A DNA stretch of 64,000 nucleotides from Fictibacillus barbaricus (lineage in GTDB: Bacteria; Bacillota; Bacilli; Bacillales; Fictibacillaceae): NCBI RefSeq assembly GCF_014635025.1, contig NZ_BMCE01000002.1, positions 310,001 to 374,000 of the forward strand. Reading direction: 5' to 3'. Shown one piece after another: positions 42,995 to 53,062 of this stretch (position 1 is the stretch's first letter; each line of letters begins with the position of its first letter). Under the pieces are notes generated by a model. That model saw only the letters and a list, made by a program, of their open reading frames with translations. It did no database searches and was not told where the DNA came from. Both the position numbers and the translations under genes were made by a program.

Positions 42995-43429
42995 TCAATG
43001 ACAGCCGCATCCACCAGGAGAACAGCCCTCTTGTGAACCTGTCGTACCCTTTAAAAGATCTCCACCAGTAGATTCAATGATTTCATCTGTTACTTTGTTG
43101 GAAATCGTATGAGAAACCATCTGCAAGATATCATTCACATCACTTTGAGATTGTTTGAACTCTTGAACAACAGGAATGCTGTCTAGTTCGGCCATTAGGG
43201 CATCAATCTTCTCTTCAACTTCTCTAGAAGCTTCATGTTTTTGATAATGTTGAAGGTTTACAGCTTGTTTTTGAAGGTTCTTGATCTGACCCATAAGTCT
43301 TGCAACGCTCGCGTTCGTGTTGATCTGTGCTTCAGCTTTTTTAAAGAACTCCACTTCTTCTGTTGTAGCGATCATTTTAGCGAGTTCTTTTGCTTTTCCT
43401 AAGATATCTTCTTTTGTATATGTGCTCAT
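42995..43429 (-). CDS. ricA: RicA (YmcA), RNA maturation / competence regulator
   Basis: A 144-residue helical protein (YmcA/RicA). It forms a complex with RicF (YlbF) and RicT (YaaT) that binds iron-sulfur clusters, works with RNase Y in mRNA processing and influences Spo0A phosphorylation, biofilm and competence. It reads [20 protein letters not shown], then a helical core (KNLQKQAVNLQHYQKHEASR) and a C-terminal Cys cluster CSPGGCGCH. The start at 43429 overlaps the miaB stop (TAATG); a longer frame from 43480 lies inside miaB. RNase Y itself is encoded at 51208. Confidence 0.92.
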   Translation of the reverse strand: MSTYTKEDILGKAKELAKMIATTEEVEFFKKAEAQINTNASVARLMGQIKNLQKQAVNLQHYQKHEASREVEEKIDALMAELDSIPVVQEFKQSQSDVNDILQMVSHTISNKVTDEIIESTGGDLLKGTTGSQEGCSPGGCGCH

Positions 43430-44949
43430 TAGCTTACCACCTCTGATTTTTCTTCGACCCATTCTCCGCCAAGGTTCCATGTCTTTGCATCTGTTACACG
43501 AACCTTGACGATTTCTCCAATTAAATGTTTTGGAGCTTTAAAGTTTACTACTTTATTGGAACCAGTATGACCTGTTAGCACATTAGGATTCTTTTTACTT
43601 TCTCCCTCAACTAACACCTCGACCACTTTCCCGACGTAAGCTTTATTCTTCTCAAGAGATATATCATTCAACACTGCATTAAGCCGCTGAAGACGCTCTC
43701 TTTTCACTTCCATCGGTACATTATCTACCATCTTTGCTGCAGGTGTACCTTCACGCGGTGAATAGATAAATGTATAAGCTGCATCATATTCTACCTCTTT
43801 TACAAGAGACAGTGTTTCCTCGAACTGTTCTTCAGTTTCATTCGGAAATCCTACAATGATATCTGTCGTTAAAGCTGCGTTTGGTACAGCCGCTTTAATC
43901 TTGCCTACGAGCTCTAAATAATGTTCACGTGTATATTTACGAGCCATCAGTTTTAAGATATCGCTGTTTCCGTGCTGAACCGGAAGATGGATATGATCCA
44001 CTATGTTACCGCCTTTTGCAAGTACTTCGATCAATCTGTCATCAAAATCCCGCGGATGGCTGGTTGTAAAGCGCAGTCTTGGAATGTCGATTTTACGGAT
44101 CTCGTCCATAAGATCACCAAGACCATAGTCTAGATCCTCAAAATCTTTACCATATGCGTTTACATTCTGTCCTAACAGTGTAACTTCTTTATAGCCTTCT
44201 CTTGCCAGCTGCCGGACTTCTTCGATAATATCTTGTGGATGACGGCTTCTTTCTTTTCCTCGCGTATAAGGAACGATACAGTACGTGCAGAACTTGTCAC
44301 ACCCATACATGATGTTGACCCAGCCCTTGACATTGCCTTTACGTTTTCTTGGTAGATTTTCGACGATATCTCCCTCTTTGGACCATACTTCAACAACCAT
44401 TTCTTTTGAGAATAAGGCGTTCTCAATTATTTGTGGAAGACGGTGGATGTTATGAGTACCAAAGATCATATCTACTTGAGGATACGTTGATAAAATTCGG
44501 TTTACTACTGATTCTTCTTGTGACATACAACCGCATACACCTAAAAGTAGGTTCGGGTTATTCGCTTTTGTATGCTTAAGATGTCCGAGTTCACCAAACA
44601 CTTTATTTTCAGCATTCTCTCTGATCGCACATGTATTAAGAAGGATAATATCAGCATCTTCTGTAGAATCTGTTGTCTCATAACCCATTTCGTTCAAGAT
44701 TCCCGCCATAACTTCTGTATCATGCTCGTTCATTTGACATCCATACGTACGAATGTAAAACTTCTTCCCAACGCCAATATCCTTTAGATTTTCTGGTATT
44801 GAAAAATCTTTTAGAATCTGCACTTGCTCTTTACCACGCTTTTTAGCGTCTTTTAAAGATGGTGGAGCATATGTTGTTTGGAAATATTGTGAGTAGTCTC
44901 TTTTTTTATCGTTCGCTAATTCTTTATGATTGTCTTTCGTAGTATCCAA
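43429..44949 (-). CDS. miaB: tRNA-2-methylthio-N6-dimethylallyladenosine synthase MiaB
   Basis: A 506-residue radical SAM methylthiotransferase that adds a methylthio group to i6A37 in tRNA, acting after MiaA. The N-terminal Cys-binding domain has [19 protein letters not shown] (about 68-86), and the radical SAM cluster is [20 protein letters not shown] (about 219-238). A TRAM domain ends the protein ([18 protein letters not shown]). It overlaps ricA by one base. Longer N-terminus (about 60 residues) than E. coli MiaB, as is normal for Bacillus. Confidence 0.95.
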   Translation of the reverse strand: MDTTKDNHKELANDKKRDYSQYFQTTYAPPSLKDAKKRGKEQVQILKDFSIPENLKDIGVGKKFYIRTYGCQMNEHDTEVMAGILNEMGYETTDSTEDADIILLNTCAIRENAENKVFGELGHLKHTKANNPNLLLGVCGCMSQEESVVNRILSTYPQVDMIFGTHNIHRLPQIIENALFSKEMVVEVWSKEGDIVENLPRKRKGNVKGWVNIMYGCDKFCTYCIVPYTRGKERSRHPQDIIEEVRQLAREGYKEVTLLGQNVNAYGKDFEDLDYGLGDLMDEIRKIDIPRLRFTTSHPRDFDDRLIEVLAKGGNIVDHIHLPVQHGNSDILKLMARKYTREHYLELVGKIKAAVPNAALTTDIIVGFPNETEEQFEETLSLVKEVEYDAAYTFIYSPREGTPAAKMVDNVPMEVKRERLQRLNAVLNDISLEKNKAYVGKVVEVLVEGESKKNPNVLTGHTGSNKVVNFKAPKHLIGEIVKVRVTDAKTWNLGGEWVEEKSEVVS

Positions 44950-45107
44950 GACACCTTCACTCCTTATTGCCTCTTACTGCTTAATCCGTTCATTTCTTTA
45001 ATCATTGTATATCATCTAACTGTAACATTATATCAAATATTGGATTATAGTAAAACGTGAAATCCCTTTAGTTAACATAATATTATTATCGTAACTTAAG
45101 GGTTTGT

Positions 45108-45142
45108 CCGAAAAAAAGAGAAGGATTTCTCCTTCTCTTCTC
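45108..45142 (-). terminator. kbl terminator
   Basis: AGAGAAGGA pairs with TCCTTCTCT, followed on the minus strand by TTTTTTTCGG. Confidence 0.8.
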
Positions 45143-45145
45143 TGA

Positions 45146-46324
45146 TTAGATGATTTCTAGTTCTTTTCCTGCTTTTTCAAACGCATCTAAGGCCGCTTGA
45201 AGTTCTTCTTTTGTGTGCTGAGCTGTTACTATAGTACGTACACGTGCTTTTCCTTTTGCAACAGTTGGGAATGCGATCCCTTGAGCGAATACACCGTATT
45301 TTAACAATGTGTCAGAAAGCTTGTGAGCTAATGCATCATCACCAACAATAACAGGTGTTATTGGGGTTTCGCTTACGCCAGTGTTAAAACCTAGCTTTTT
45401 CAAACCTGCTTTAAAAAACTTCGTGTTATCCCACAATCTTTCCATATGTTCAGGCTCTTCTTCTAATACGTCGATCGCAGCTGAACTAGCTGCAATAACT
45501 GCTGGCGGATGTGATGTACTGAAAAGAAACGGACGTCCTTTATGGATTAAATAGTCTCTAAGCGTTTGGGTACTTGCAATATAACCGCCAAGGACACCGA
45601 TTGCTTTACTTAATGTTCCGACTTGAATATGAACACGTCCGTTCAGGTTAAAGTGATCGATCGTACCACGGCCGTTAGTTCCTAAGACTCCGCTCGCATG
45701 TGCATCATCTACCATAACAAGAGCATCATACTTTTCAGCAAGTTCGACAATTCCCGGAAGTGGTGCAATATTTCCGTCCATTGAGAAAACCCCATCAGTT
45801 ACTACGATTCTTTTTCTGTATTCTTGTGTTTCTTTTAAAGCTGCTTCTAGGTCTTCTAAGTCAACATGCTTATAGATTCTTCTTTTCGCTTTTGTAAGTC
45901 GTATACCGTCAATAATGGAAGCATGATTCAACTCATCAGAGATAACAACGTCTTGATCTGTAAGAATTGCCGATAGAATTCCTTGGTTCGTAGAAAAACC
46001 TGATTGAAAAACAAGACATGCTTCTGTGTGTTTAAACTTAGCAAGTTTTTGTTCAAACTCTTCGTGCATAGTAAGAGTTCCTGCAATCGTACGAACAGAA
46101 CCCGTTCCGACGCCATACTTCTCAACAGCCTCAAGAGCTGCTTCTTTCATCTTCGGATGACTTGTAAGTCCTAAGTAGTTGTTAGAAGAAAGCTGGATCA
46201 CTTCTTTTCCGTTAATGACTACTTTAGACCCTTGTTCTGATTCTAGTGGTACAAGCTTTCTAAACGTACCTTCATTTTTCATTTGGTCTAATTCTTCTTG
46301 TAAGTATTCAAAACCTTTCATCAC
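45146..46324 (-). CDS. kbl: 2-amino-3-ketobutyrate CoA ligase (glycine C-acetyltransferase)
   Basis: A 392-residue PLP enzyme of the alpha-oxoamine synthase family. It cleaves 2-amino-3-ketobutyrate with CoA to glycine and acetyl-CoA, the second step of threonine breakdown. It has [13 protein letters not shown] (about 42-54), [31 protein letters not shown] (about 206-215) and the PLP lysine in [12 protein letters not shown] (about 236-247). The GTG at 46324 or ATG one codon later can serve as start behind AAAGGAG. It follows tdh by 20 bases. Confidence 0.93.
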   Translation of the reverse strand: MMKGFEYLQEELDQMKNEGTFRKLVPLESEQGSKVVINGKEVIQLSSNNYLGLTSHPKMKEAALEAVEKYGVGTGSVRTIAGTLTMHEEFEQKLAKFKHTEACLVFQSGFSTNQGILSAILTDQDVVISDELNHASIIDGIRLTKAKRRIYKHVDLEDLEAALKETQEYRKRIVVTDGVFSMDGNIAPLPGIVELAEKYDALVMVDDAHASGVLGTNGRGTIDHFNLNGRVHIQVGTLSKAIGVLGGYIASTQTLRDYLIHKGRPFLFSTSHPPAVIAASSAAIDVLEEEPEHMERLWDNTKFFKAGLKKLGFNTGVSETPITPVIVGDDALAHKLSDTLLKYGVFAQGIAFPTVAKGKARVRTIVTAQHTKEELQAALDAFEKAGKELEII

Positions 46325-46344
46325 GCATCAAGCTCCTTTCGATT

Positions 46345-47373
46345 TTAAGGAATAAGAACTACTTTTCCGCAATTGCCTTTAATCATTAAGTCAAAACCTT
46401 CTTCAAACTGTTCTAGCGGCAGCGTGTGAGTAATGATGGTTTCTGGGTGCATGCTGCCAGACTGTAACAGTCCTGAAACCTGCTGCCATGTTTCATACAT
46501 CTTTCTTCCCGTAATGCCTTGAACGGTTACCCCTTTAAAAACTACATCGTTTGTAAGATCGATCTCTACTGGTTTAACTGGAAGACTTAAGATTGACACT
46601 CGTCCGCCGTTTGTGATCATCTTAAACCCTTGATTGATCGCAACAGGATGACCGCTCATCTCACAAACTACATCCACGCCATTGCCATCGGTAAGGTTCA
46701 TTACCTTTTCAACTGGGTCTTCATTTTTAGGGTTGACCACATCTGTTGCCCCGACTTTTTTAGCAAGATCCAAACGATATTCATTTAAATCAATAGCGAT
46801 TACTTGGCTGGCCCCAGCAGCCTTCGCTACGTTTACTGCCATAACTCCGATCGGTCCACACCCAATAACCGCAACAGATTTCCCAGCAACATCTCCGGCT
46901 AAAACGGTATGAACAGCATTACCCATAGGTTCTTGAATAGAACCATGTTCAAACGGCATCTTAGGATCATTCTTCCAAATGTTTTCTGCTGGCATTGCAA
47001 CGTATTCGGCAAAACAACCATGTGTATCCACACCGATAATCTTTGTGTTCTTACAAATATGGAACTGTCCTTTCAAGCACTGTGGACAGGAATGACAAAC
47101 AATATGAGTTTCCGCAGATACATGGTCACCTACTGATACATTAGTAACAGCATCTCCTATTTTTTCAATCACACCTGAGAACTCATGGCCAAATACATAT
47201 GGTGGTTTAACACGGCTTTGTGACCACTCATCCCATGTATAAATATGGACATCCGTTCCACAGATTGAAGTTGCCTTCACCTTGATTAAAACTTCATTCT
47301 CTTTTATTTCAGGAATATCTACAGTTTCCAATCGAGCTCCGTAACCCGCATGATGCTTAACGATTGCTTTCAT
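46345..47373 (-). CDS. tdh: L-threonine 3-dehydrogenase
   Basis: A 342-residue zinc-dependent alcohol dehydrogenase family enzyme that oxidises threonine with NAD to 2-amino-3-ketobutyrate. It shows SICGTDVHIYTWDEW (catalytic zinc Cys near residue 38), GHEFSG, the structural-zinc cysteines CHSCPQCLKGQFHIC and a Rossmann loop AVIGCGPIGVMAV. The ATG at 47373 is chosen because GAAGGA stands just upstream; the frame from 47394 encloses it. It forms the tdh-kbl operon. Confidence 0.93.
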   Translation of the reverse strand: MKAIVKHHAGYGARLETVDIPEIKENEVLIKVKATSICGTDVHIYTWDEWSQSRVKPPYVFGHEFSGVIEKIGDAVTNVSVGDHVSAETHIVCHSCPQCLKGQFHICKNTKIIGVDTHGCFAEYVAMPAENIWKNDPKMPFEHGSIQEPMGNAVHTVLAGDVAGKSVAVIGCGPIGVMAVNVAKAAGASQVIAIDLNEYRLDLAKKVGATDVVNPKNEDPVEKVMNLTDGNGVDVVCEMSGHPVAINQGFKMITNGGRVSILSLPVKPVEIDLTNDVVFKGVTVQGITGRKMYETWQQVSGLLQSGSMHPETIITHTLPLEQFEEGFDLMIKGNCGKVVLIP

Positions 47374-47527
47374 TTTTCCTTCCACACGAAACACTCCTCA
47401 CTAAACACTTAAATATCATATCCACAATAATTGTACATGGATTAAATAGTGAGGTAAAGGGCACTGTCCGCCTCATGCGGACATTCGCAGTTTCTGAAAA
47501 AAATAGGTGAAATTCTTTTAAAAAGTA

Positions 47528-47562
47528 AAAAACTCTTCTCCCAAAATTAGGAGAAGAGCCCA
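47528..47562 (-). terminator. korAB terminator
   Basis: CTCTTCTCC pairs with GGGAGAAGAG (a G-T pair included), followed on the minus strand by TTTTTTACTTTTT. Confidence 0.8.
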
Positions 47563-47564
47563 AA

Positions 47565-48431
47565 TTACATAAATTCTGCCATTAACTGATTGAACTTTTC
47601 TTCTGAGATGTTCATGTCAACTTTAGCAAGCGCTTCTTTGCTGTATCCGTGAGCAAGATCTTGATAGGAAGGTTTAACCTTATCCTGATAGATAATCCCT
47701 TTAACAAGACCTTTATTCTCCATAAGTGTCTGCATCGCCATCATACGATTTGAAGAATCATAATTTTCAATCGTACTCAAACTAATCAGATGCTCTTTAA
47801 ACCAGTCATATGTGTTCACTTTGTTATATGTAACACATGGCGAGAAAACATTTATCAACGAGAAGCCTTTATGGTTAATACCTGCTTCAATAATAGATGT
47901 TAACTCTTTTAGGTCAGTCGAGAAGCTTTGTGCAACAAACGTAGCACCTGCTGTTAATGCAAGCTCCATGATGCCGATTGCAGATTCTACAGATCCTTCC
48001 GGTGTACTCTTCGTTTTGAATCCAACATCAGAACGAGGAGATGTTTGTCCTTTTGTTAATCCATAGATCTGATTATCCATAACGATGTAAGTGATATCAA
48101 TATTTCTTCTGATCGCATGAACTGTGTGCCCCATACCTATCGCGAACCCATCTCCGTCCCCGCCTGAAGCGATAACAGTAAGGTCACGGTTAGCCATCTT
48201 AACACCTTGGGCGATCGGAAGCGAACGGCCATGGATACCATGGAATCCATAAGATTTAATATAACCCGAGATGCGTCCAGAACAGCCAATCCCTGATACG
48301 ACAGCTAGATCATCTGGTTCTAGTCCAACATTTGCAGCTGCTCTTTGAATAGCCGCTTGTACGGAAAAATCGCCACAACCCGGGCACCAGTTTGGTTTGA
48401 TGCTGTTACGAAAATCTTTAAATGTAGCCAT
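47565..48431 (-). CDS. korB: 2-oxoacid:ferredoxin oxidoreductase, beta subunit
   Basis: A 288-residue ThDP-binding beta subunit. It begins with WCPGCGDFSVQAAIQRAAA (about 16-34), whose cysteines hold the cluster near the cofactor. HGRSLPIAQGVKMANRDLTV and GGDGDGFAIGMGHTVHAIRR (about 92-111) follow; the last is the ThDP/Mg motif. With KorA it oxidatively decarboxylates a 2-oxoacid, probably 2-oxoglutarate, to the acyl-CoA and reduces ferredoxin. Substrate not provable from sequence alone. Confidence 0.9.
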   Translation of the reverse strand: MATFKDFRNSIKPNWCPGCGDFSVQAAIQRAAANVGLEPDDLAVVSGIGCSGRISGYIKSYGFHGIHGRSLPIAQGVKMANRDLTVIASGGDGDGFAIGMGHTVHAIRRNIDITYIVMDNQIYGLTKGQTSPRSDVGFKTKSTPEGSVESAIGIMELALTAGATFVAQSFSTDLKELTSIIEAGINHKGFSLINVFSPCVTYNKVNTYDWFKEHLISLSTIENYDSSNRMMAMQTLMENKGLVKGIIYQDKVKPSYQDLAHGYSKEALAKVDMNISEEKFNQLMAEFM

Positions 48432-48432
48432 A

Positions 48433-50175
48433 TTAAACCAGCTCCTTGCATTTCATGACAACTTCTGATGGCAAGAAAGGATTCCCATCATATTTTAGTA
48501 AGTTTTTAATCTTTTCATGCTGTCCAACATTCATCTTAAGAATACTTGCAAGTTGGCCAGTCGCGTTGTTTTCAACTACGATTACGTTCTTTGCACTTTC
48601 GATCAACGGTCTGATCTCGTCTGAAGGGAAAGGATGAATCAAGCGGATATGTGCATGGTTGACTTTAAGCCCTTCTGCTTCAAGACGAGGTATCGCTTCC
48701 TCGATCACACCTCTTGTTGAGTTGAATCCGACTAAAAGAATATCGGCTTCATTATGTGGAGCCTGTTTAACAACAGGAACGTTAAATTTAAGGTTTTGAA
48801 GCTTACGAAGACGCTTATCCATCTGCTTCTGACGGTTAGCCGCAACTTCAGAAGGTTTCCCCGTCTCATCATGCTCAACTCCTGTTACATGGTGAATCCC
48901 ATTCTTCATTCCAGGAATTACACGAGGAGAAATTCCGTCTTCTGTCACTTCATAGCGTTTAAAATAACCATCTTTATCATCGGTTTCAGGAAGTACTTGA
49001 TTTGGATCAAGCTTACCGCGTCTGATCTCCACACGGCTGAAATCCAACGGTTCTACCGATTGTTTGCCAAGAGAAAGCTGGAGATCTGTTAATAAGATAA
49101 CTGGACATTGATATTCTTCTGCAATGTTCAATGCTTCAACTGCATCATAAAAAGCTTCTTCTACGGTACTTGGTGCCATTACAACCTTTGGGATCTCCCC
49201 ATGTGTGCCATAGATCATGGCCATCAGGTCAGACTGCTCTTGTTTCGTAGGAAGGCCTGTCGATGGACCTCCGCGCTGAGTATCAACAACTACCAGTGGA
49301 ACTTCTGTCATACCAGATAGACCAAGAGCTTCCATCATAAGTGAAAGGCCTGGCCCTGCTGAAGAAGTAATCGTTCGGACGCCTGCATAGTTTGCTCCGA
49401 TAGCCATCGTACATGCTGCAATCTCATCTTCAGTTTGAATGACTGTACCGCCAAATTCAGGTAGTTTCTTGATCAAGTATTCCATGATCTCTGATGCTGG
49501 AGTGATGGGATATGCTGCCATGAAGCGAACGCCGCCTGCGACAAATCCTAACGCGATTGCATCGTTTCCGATCATGAACATTCTCTTTTTTCCATCTGCT
49601 TTATTTAATTGGAAACCATCAATTTGACCACCAGATAATTCGTTAAAATGATCTGCGCCTTTTTGGATCGCTTCCATGTTCTTCTCTACTACTTTTGCGC
49701 CTTTACGGGAAAAAATTTCTTCGACAACTTCAAGATAGCTTTCAACCGGCAAACCTAAAACAGCACTTGTAGCACCGATAGCAACCATGTTCTTCATAAG
49801 TGAAGTTCCAAGTTCGCTCGCGATCTCAGTAAATGGAACCGCATACAATCTTACATTGAGGTCCTCTGGTACTGTTGGATTAAATTTAGAATCCCCGATA
49901 ACAACTCCGCCATCACGAAGTTCGTGTACATTTACATCAATGGTTTCTTGATCGAACGCTATTAGAATATCAAGATCATCAGAAATCGAACGGGTTTCAC
50001 TCGTGCTTACACGAATTTTATTGTTGGTATGACCGCCTTTAATTCTGGAAGAAAAGTGTCGATAACTATACAGATAATAGCCTAGGCGGTTTAATGCCAT
50101 TGCAAATATTTCACCTGTACTATCAATTCCTTCACCTTGCTGTCCGCCAACTTTCCAAGAAAGTTGATCAATCAT
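48433..50175 (-). CDS. korA: 2-oxoacid:ferredoxin oxidoreductase, fused gamma-alpha subunit
   Basis: A 580-residue subunit joining the gamma domain (about 1-180, WKVGGQQGEGIDSTGEIFAM and SSRIKGGHTNN) to the alpha domain. The alpha domain carries FVAGGVRFMAAYPITPASEI (about 216-235), TSSAGPGLSLMMEALGL and the C-terminal ENNATGQLASIL. It pairs with korB, whose ATG overlaps the region of its stop with a one-base gap. The ATG at 50175 is favoured over the GTG at 50184, which lies in the AAGGGTGGAG ribosome site. It gives anaerobic or low-potential electron flow as an alternative to the oxoglutarate dehydrogenase. Confidence 0.9.
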   Translation of the reverse strand: MIDQLSWKVGGQQGEGIDSTGEIFAMALNRLGYYLYSYRHFSSRIKGGHTNNKIRVSTSETRSISDDLDILIAFDQETIDVNVHELRDGGVVIGDSKFNPTVPEDLNVRLYAVPFTEIASELGTSLMKNMVAIGATSAVLGLPVESYLEVVEEIFSRKGAKVVEKNMEAIQKGADHFNELSGGQIDGFQLNKADGKKRMFMIGNDAIALGFVAGGVRFMAAYPITPASEIMEYLIKKLPEFGGTVIQTEDEIAACTMAIGANYAGVRTITSSAGPGLSLMMEALGLSGMTEVPLVVVDTQRGGPSTGLPTKQEQSDLMAMIYGTHGEIPKVVMAPSTVEEAFYDAVEALNIAEEYQCPVILLTDLQLSLGKQSVEPLDFSRVEIRRGKLDPNQVLPETDDKDGYFKRYEVTEDGISPRVIPGMKNGIHHVTGVEHDETGKPSEVAANRQKQMDKRLRKLQNLKFNVPVVKQAPHNEADILLVGFNSTRGVIEEAIPRLEAEGLKVNHAHIRLIHPFPSDEIRPLIESAKNVIVVENNATGQLASILKMNVGQHEKIKNLLKYDGNPFLPSEVVMKCKELV

Positions 50176-50534
50176 GTACTCCACCCTTTCAGTAACCCAA
50201 ACGTTAATTTTTAAATCAATACGTTGATTTAGTATGGTTTCATGCTGTTTTTTTGACGTTTCGCTACGTTAAATAAATTATGTACTAAACGTCTACAATT
50301 CTAGACTTAACTTCATAAAAATGCAAGTATTCGGCCGGGATAATTCAAACAATTGAAAAAACAGGTAAAAATTGAAAGATGGCTATTAGGCTGCAACATG
50401 AAACTAATAACCAATTCGAGAAGAGACGCTCATTTTCCTTCAAGCAGCTGCACCAAATAAAGGGAATGTTCATGTCTATTGTTACACAACAAAAAACCTG
50501 ATTACTTTTTATAAAAGTAATCAGGTTTCATCTG
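50176..50534. other. Intergenic region between korA and spoVS
   Basis: No gene seen. It must hold the korAB promoter, but no convincing -35/-10 pair was identified. The spoVS terminator is at its right end (50490-50529). Confidence 0.5.
50490..50529 (-). terminator. spoVS terminator
   Basis: AAACCTGATTACTTTTA pairs with TAAAAAGTAATCAGGTTT, ending in TTTTGTTG on the minus strand. Confidence 0.85.
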
Positions 50535-50795
50535 CTATCGTGGTTCAACTATTAATTTAATGGCCGTTCTTTCTTCCCCATCAATCAAGATATCTGTAAA
50601 CGCTGGTATACAAATGAGGTCGACTCCGCTCGGTGCTACAAAACCTCGTGCAATCGCTACTGCTTTTACAGCTTGGTTTAATGCACCTGCTCCGATTGCC
50701 TGGATCTCAGCGCCTCCACGTTCCCGGAGAACACCAGCAAGTGCACCAGCTACAGAGTTAGGGTTGGATTTTGCTGAAACTTTTAATATTTCCAT
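50535..50795 (-). CDS. spoVS: Stage V sporulation protein S
   Basis: An 86-residue Alba-like protein, highly conserved among spore formers. It starts MEILKVSAKSNPNSVAGALA and continues with the glycine/alanine-rich AEIQAIGAGALNQAVKAVAI and TDILIDGEERTAIKLIVEPR. Loss in B. subtilis affects septation and coat assembly; the molecular role is probably nucleic-acid binding. It lies alone behind a sigma-H promoter. In B. subtilis it follows ymdB, which is absent here. Confidence 0.96.
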   Translation of the reverse strand: MEILKVSAKSNPNSVAGALAGVLRERGGAEIQAIGAGALNQAVKAVAIARGFVAPSGVDLICIPAFTDILIDGEERTAIKLIVEPR

Positions 50796-51207
50796 TGTTT
50801 TGAACCTCCTTCAGGATAGATACCTGTTCTACTATATTCATTGATTAAGGCTTGTATTCCTGCCGAAACAAATTTACACTTTTTCTTTATCTTACATCCT
50901 TGTTCCCTGCAGTCTGCCTTTTGAATTAGAACCCCGGTATTCTTGTACCCTTAACAGTTGGGATTCAAACCATATCCTGGAGAGGATAATTTATTATTGG
51001 TAACTATGAATCACTTTGACAGTAATAAATCAGGGGATATTCAACTTTATCGGTGATAAAATGAAATGATCGGCAAACGTTTAATGGTATTGATGAAAAT
51101 TTCATTTTCTCAGCAAAATCAAATTTATCACCATTTATCTATATACGGAAGAGATTCGGAGTTTATCACCAATCAATATAAAAAAGCGGTGGAAGGAATC
51201 CACCGCT
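50796..51207. other. Interval where ymdB would be expected
   Basis: The 412 bases between rny and spoVS carry no coding frame with similarity to YmdB that I can see. They contain the sigma-H promoter of spoVS (50834-50863) and three TTTATCRCC-type elements: a palindrome TTTATCGGTGATAAA at 51046-51060, and TTTATCACC near 51124 and 51163. The rny terminator is at 51178-51208. Confidence 0.6.
50834..50863 (-). promoter_or_regulatory. Sigma-H promoter of spoVS
   Basis: On the minus strand, -35 GCAGGAATA (50855-50863) and -10 AATGAATAT (50834-50842) are 12 bases apart, matching RnAGGAwWW-N11-12-RnnGAATww fully. This agrees with sigma-H control of spoVS in B. subtilis. Confidence 0.82.
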
Positions 51208-51208
51208 T
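51178..51208 (-). terminator. rny terminator
   Basis: AGCGGTGGA pairs with TCCACCGCT around TTCCT; minus strand continues TTTTTATATT. Confidence 0.85.
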
Positions 51209-52773
51209 TATTTCGCGTATTCGACTGCTCTCGTTTCACGAATAACCGTAACTTTAATGTGACCTGGGTAATCCAATTCACTTTCGATCTTCTTCGTGAT
51301 GTCACGCGCGAGCCTGTATGATGCTACATCATCTATCATGTCTGGTTTAACCATGATACGAATTTCGCGTCCTGCTTGAATAGCAAAAGATTTTTCAACT
51401 CCATCAAATGATTCTGAAATCTCTTCTAGCTTTTCAAGTCTGCGAATATACGTTTCTAGCGTTTCTCGACGTGCACCTGGTCTTGCGGCAGATAGAGCAT
51501 CTGCTGCTGCAACAAGTGTAGCGATGATTGAAGTCGGTTCTGTATCACCGTGGTGAGACGCAATACTGTTAATGACTACTGGATGTTCCTTGTACTTAGT
51601 AGCAAGCTCAACACCAATGTCAACGTGACTGCCTTCTACTTCATGATCGATCGCTTTACCTATGTCATGAAGCAAACCAGCTCGTCTTGCAAGATGAACG
51701 TCTTCTCCTACTTCAGCTGCCATTAATCCAGCCAAGTAAGCCACTTCTGTTGAATGTTTCAATACGTTTTGACCGTAGCTTGTACGATACTTTAAACGTC
51801 CAAGAATCTTAATTAAATCTGGATGAAGTCCATGAACACCTACTTCAAAAGTGGTCTGTTCTCCTACTTCGCGAATGTACTCGTCCACTTCTCTGCGAGA
51901 TTTTTCTACCATTTCTTCAATTCGCGCAGGGTGAATTCTTCCATCCTGTACAAGCTTATCCAAAGCCATACGCGCAATTTCTCGGCGAATCGGATCAAAA
52001 CCGGACAAGATTACGGCTTCCGGAGTATCATCGATAATTAAATCAATTCCAGTCAACGTTTCTAGAGTCCTAATGTTCCGTCCTTCACGTCCAATAATTC
52101 TTCCTTTCATCTCATCGTTAGGAAGGTTTACAACAGAAACGGTCGTTTCTGCTACGTGATCGGCTGCGCAGCGTTGGATAGCGAGTGAAAGAATTTCTTT
52201 TGCTTTCTTGTCCGCTTCTTCTTTTGCGCGGTTTTCCATTTCTTTTACCATCATTCCCAACTCATGCGTCATCTCATTTTCAGTTTCAGTCATGATAATT
52301 TGGCGGGCTTCATCTCTGGTAATACTGGAAATGCGCTCAAGCTCTCGTTGCTGTTCCTCCAGCAATTCCTCCACTTTGCTTTCAATCTCTTCGATTTGTC
52401 GCTGTTTTTTGGTGAGAGATTCCTCACGTCTTTCTAAAGATTCCTCTTTCTTGTCAAGAGTTTCACTTTTTCTGTCTAGGATCTCTTCTTTTTGAACCAA
52501 TCGATGTTCTTGTTTTTGAAGCTCGTTTCGACGTTCGCGAATTTCGCGTTCAGCTTCGGTACGTAGCTTATGGATTTCATCTTTTGCTTCTAACAGCGCT
52601 TCTTTCTTGCTGGCGTCAGCATCGCGCTTTGCATCTTCAACAATTTGCGCAGCTGCACGCTCTGCGCTTGAAATCTTCGCTTCAGCAATTGATTTCCTAA
52701 CAAGATATCCGACAATTGCACCGACACCTAGGGAGACAAGCAAACTGGAGATGAATACTAAAAGACTCGGCAT
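51208..52773 (-). CDS. rny: Ribonuclease Y
   Basis: A 521-residue membrane-anchored endoribonuclease that starts decay of many mRNAs. It has an N-terminal helix ([20 protein letters not shown]), a long coiled coil rich in Glu/Arg/Lys (about 30-190), a KH domain ([20 protein letters not shown], about 225-244) and an HD domain with [20 protein letters not shown]. The start at 52773 (MPSLLV) follows GAGGAGGTGG; the longer frame to 52812 encloses it. Works with the Ric complex (RicA at 42995). Confidence 0.96.
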   Translation of the reverse strand: MPSLLVFISSLLVSLGVGAIVGYLVRKSIAEAKISSAERAAAQIVEDAKRDADASKKEALLEAKDEIHKLRTEAEREIRERRNELQKQEHRLVQKEEILDRKSETLDKKEESLERREESLTKKQRQIEEIESKVEELLEEQQRELERISSITRDEARQIIMTETENEMTHELGMMVKEMENRAKEEADKKAKEILSLAIQRCAADHVAETTVSVVNLPNDEMKGRIIGREGRNIRTLETLTGIDLIIDDTPEAVILSGFDPIRREIARMALDKLVQDGRIHPARIEEMVEKSRREVDEYIREVGEQTTFEVGVHGLHPDLIKILGRLKYRTSYGQNVLKHSTEVAYLAGLMAAEVGEDVHLARRAGLLHDIGKAIDHEVEGSHVDIGVELATKYKEHPVVINSIASHHGDTEPTSIIATLVAAADALSAARPGARRETLETYIRRLEKLEEISESFDGVEKSFAIQAGREIRIMVKPDMIDDVASYRLARDITKKIESELDYPGHIKVTVIRETRAVEYAK

Positions 52774-53024
52774 ATTTCCACCTCCTCTTGCTTTCTGCTT
52801 TTCATACTGCATTTCTGGGCGTCATTCGTGTTACATGTGCTGTGCACCATTCATGTCGTACAAATTCTATACATATCTTTTAATTTCATAAGAAATCAAA
52901 ATATATCTCCATTTTATAGGTGTGCCCAAGGCTTGTCAAGAGAGTCAATCTTCTATAATAATAGGTTGACTTCAAAATAGCAAGGAGCATTATTTGTCTA
53001 AACATTTACGTTTTCATAAAAAAA

Positions 53025-53056
53025 TAAAAAAGACTGGTCGGATCGACCAGTCTAAC
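53025..53056 (-). terminator. recA terminator
   Basis: AGACTGGTCG pairs perfectly with CGACCAGTCT around GAT; TTTTTTATTTT follows on the minus strand. Confidence 0.88.
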
Positions 53057-53062
53057 TGATTA

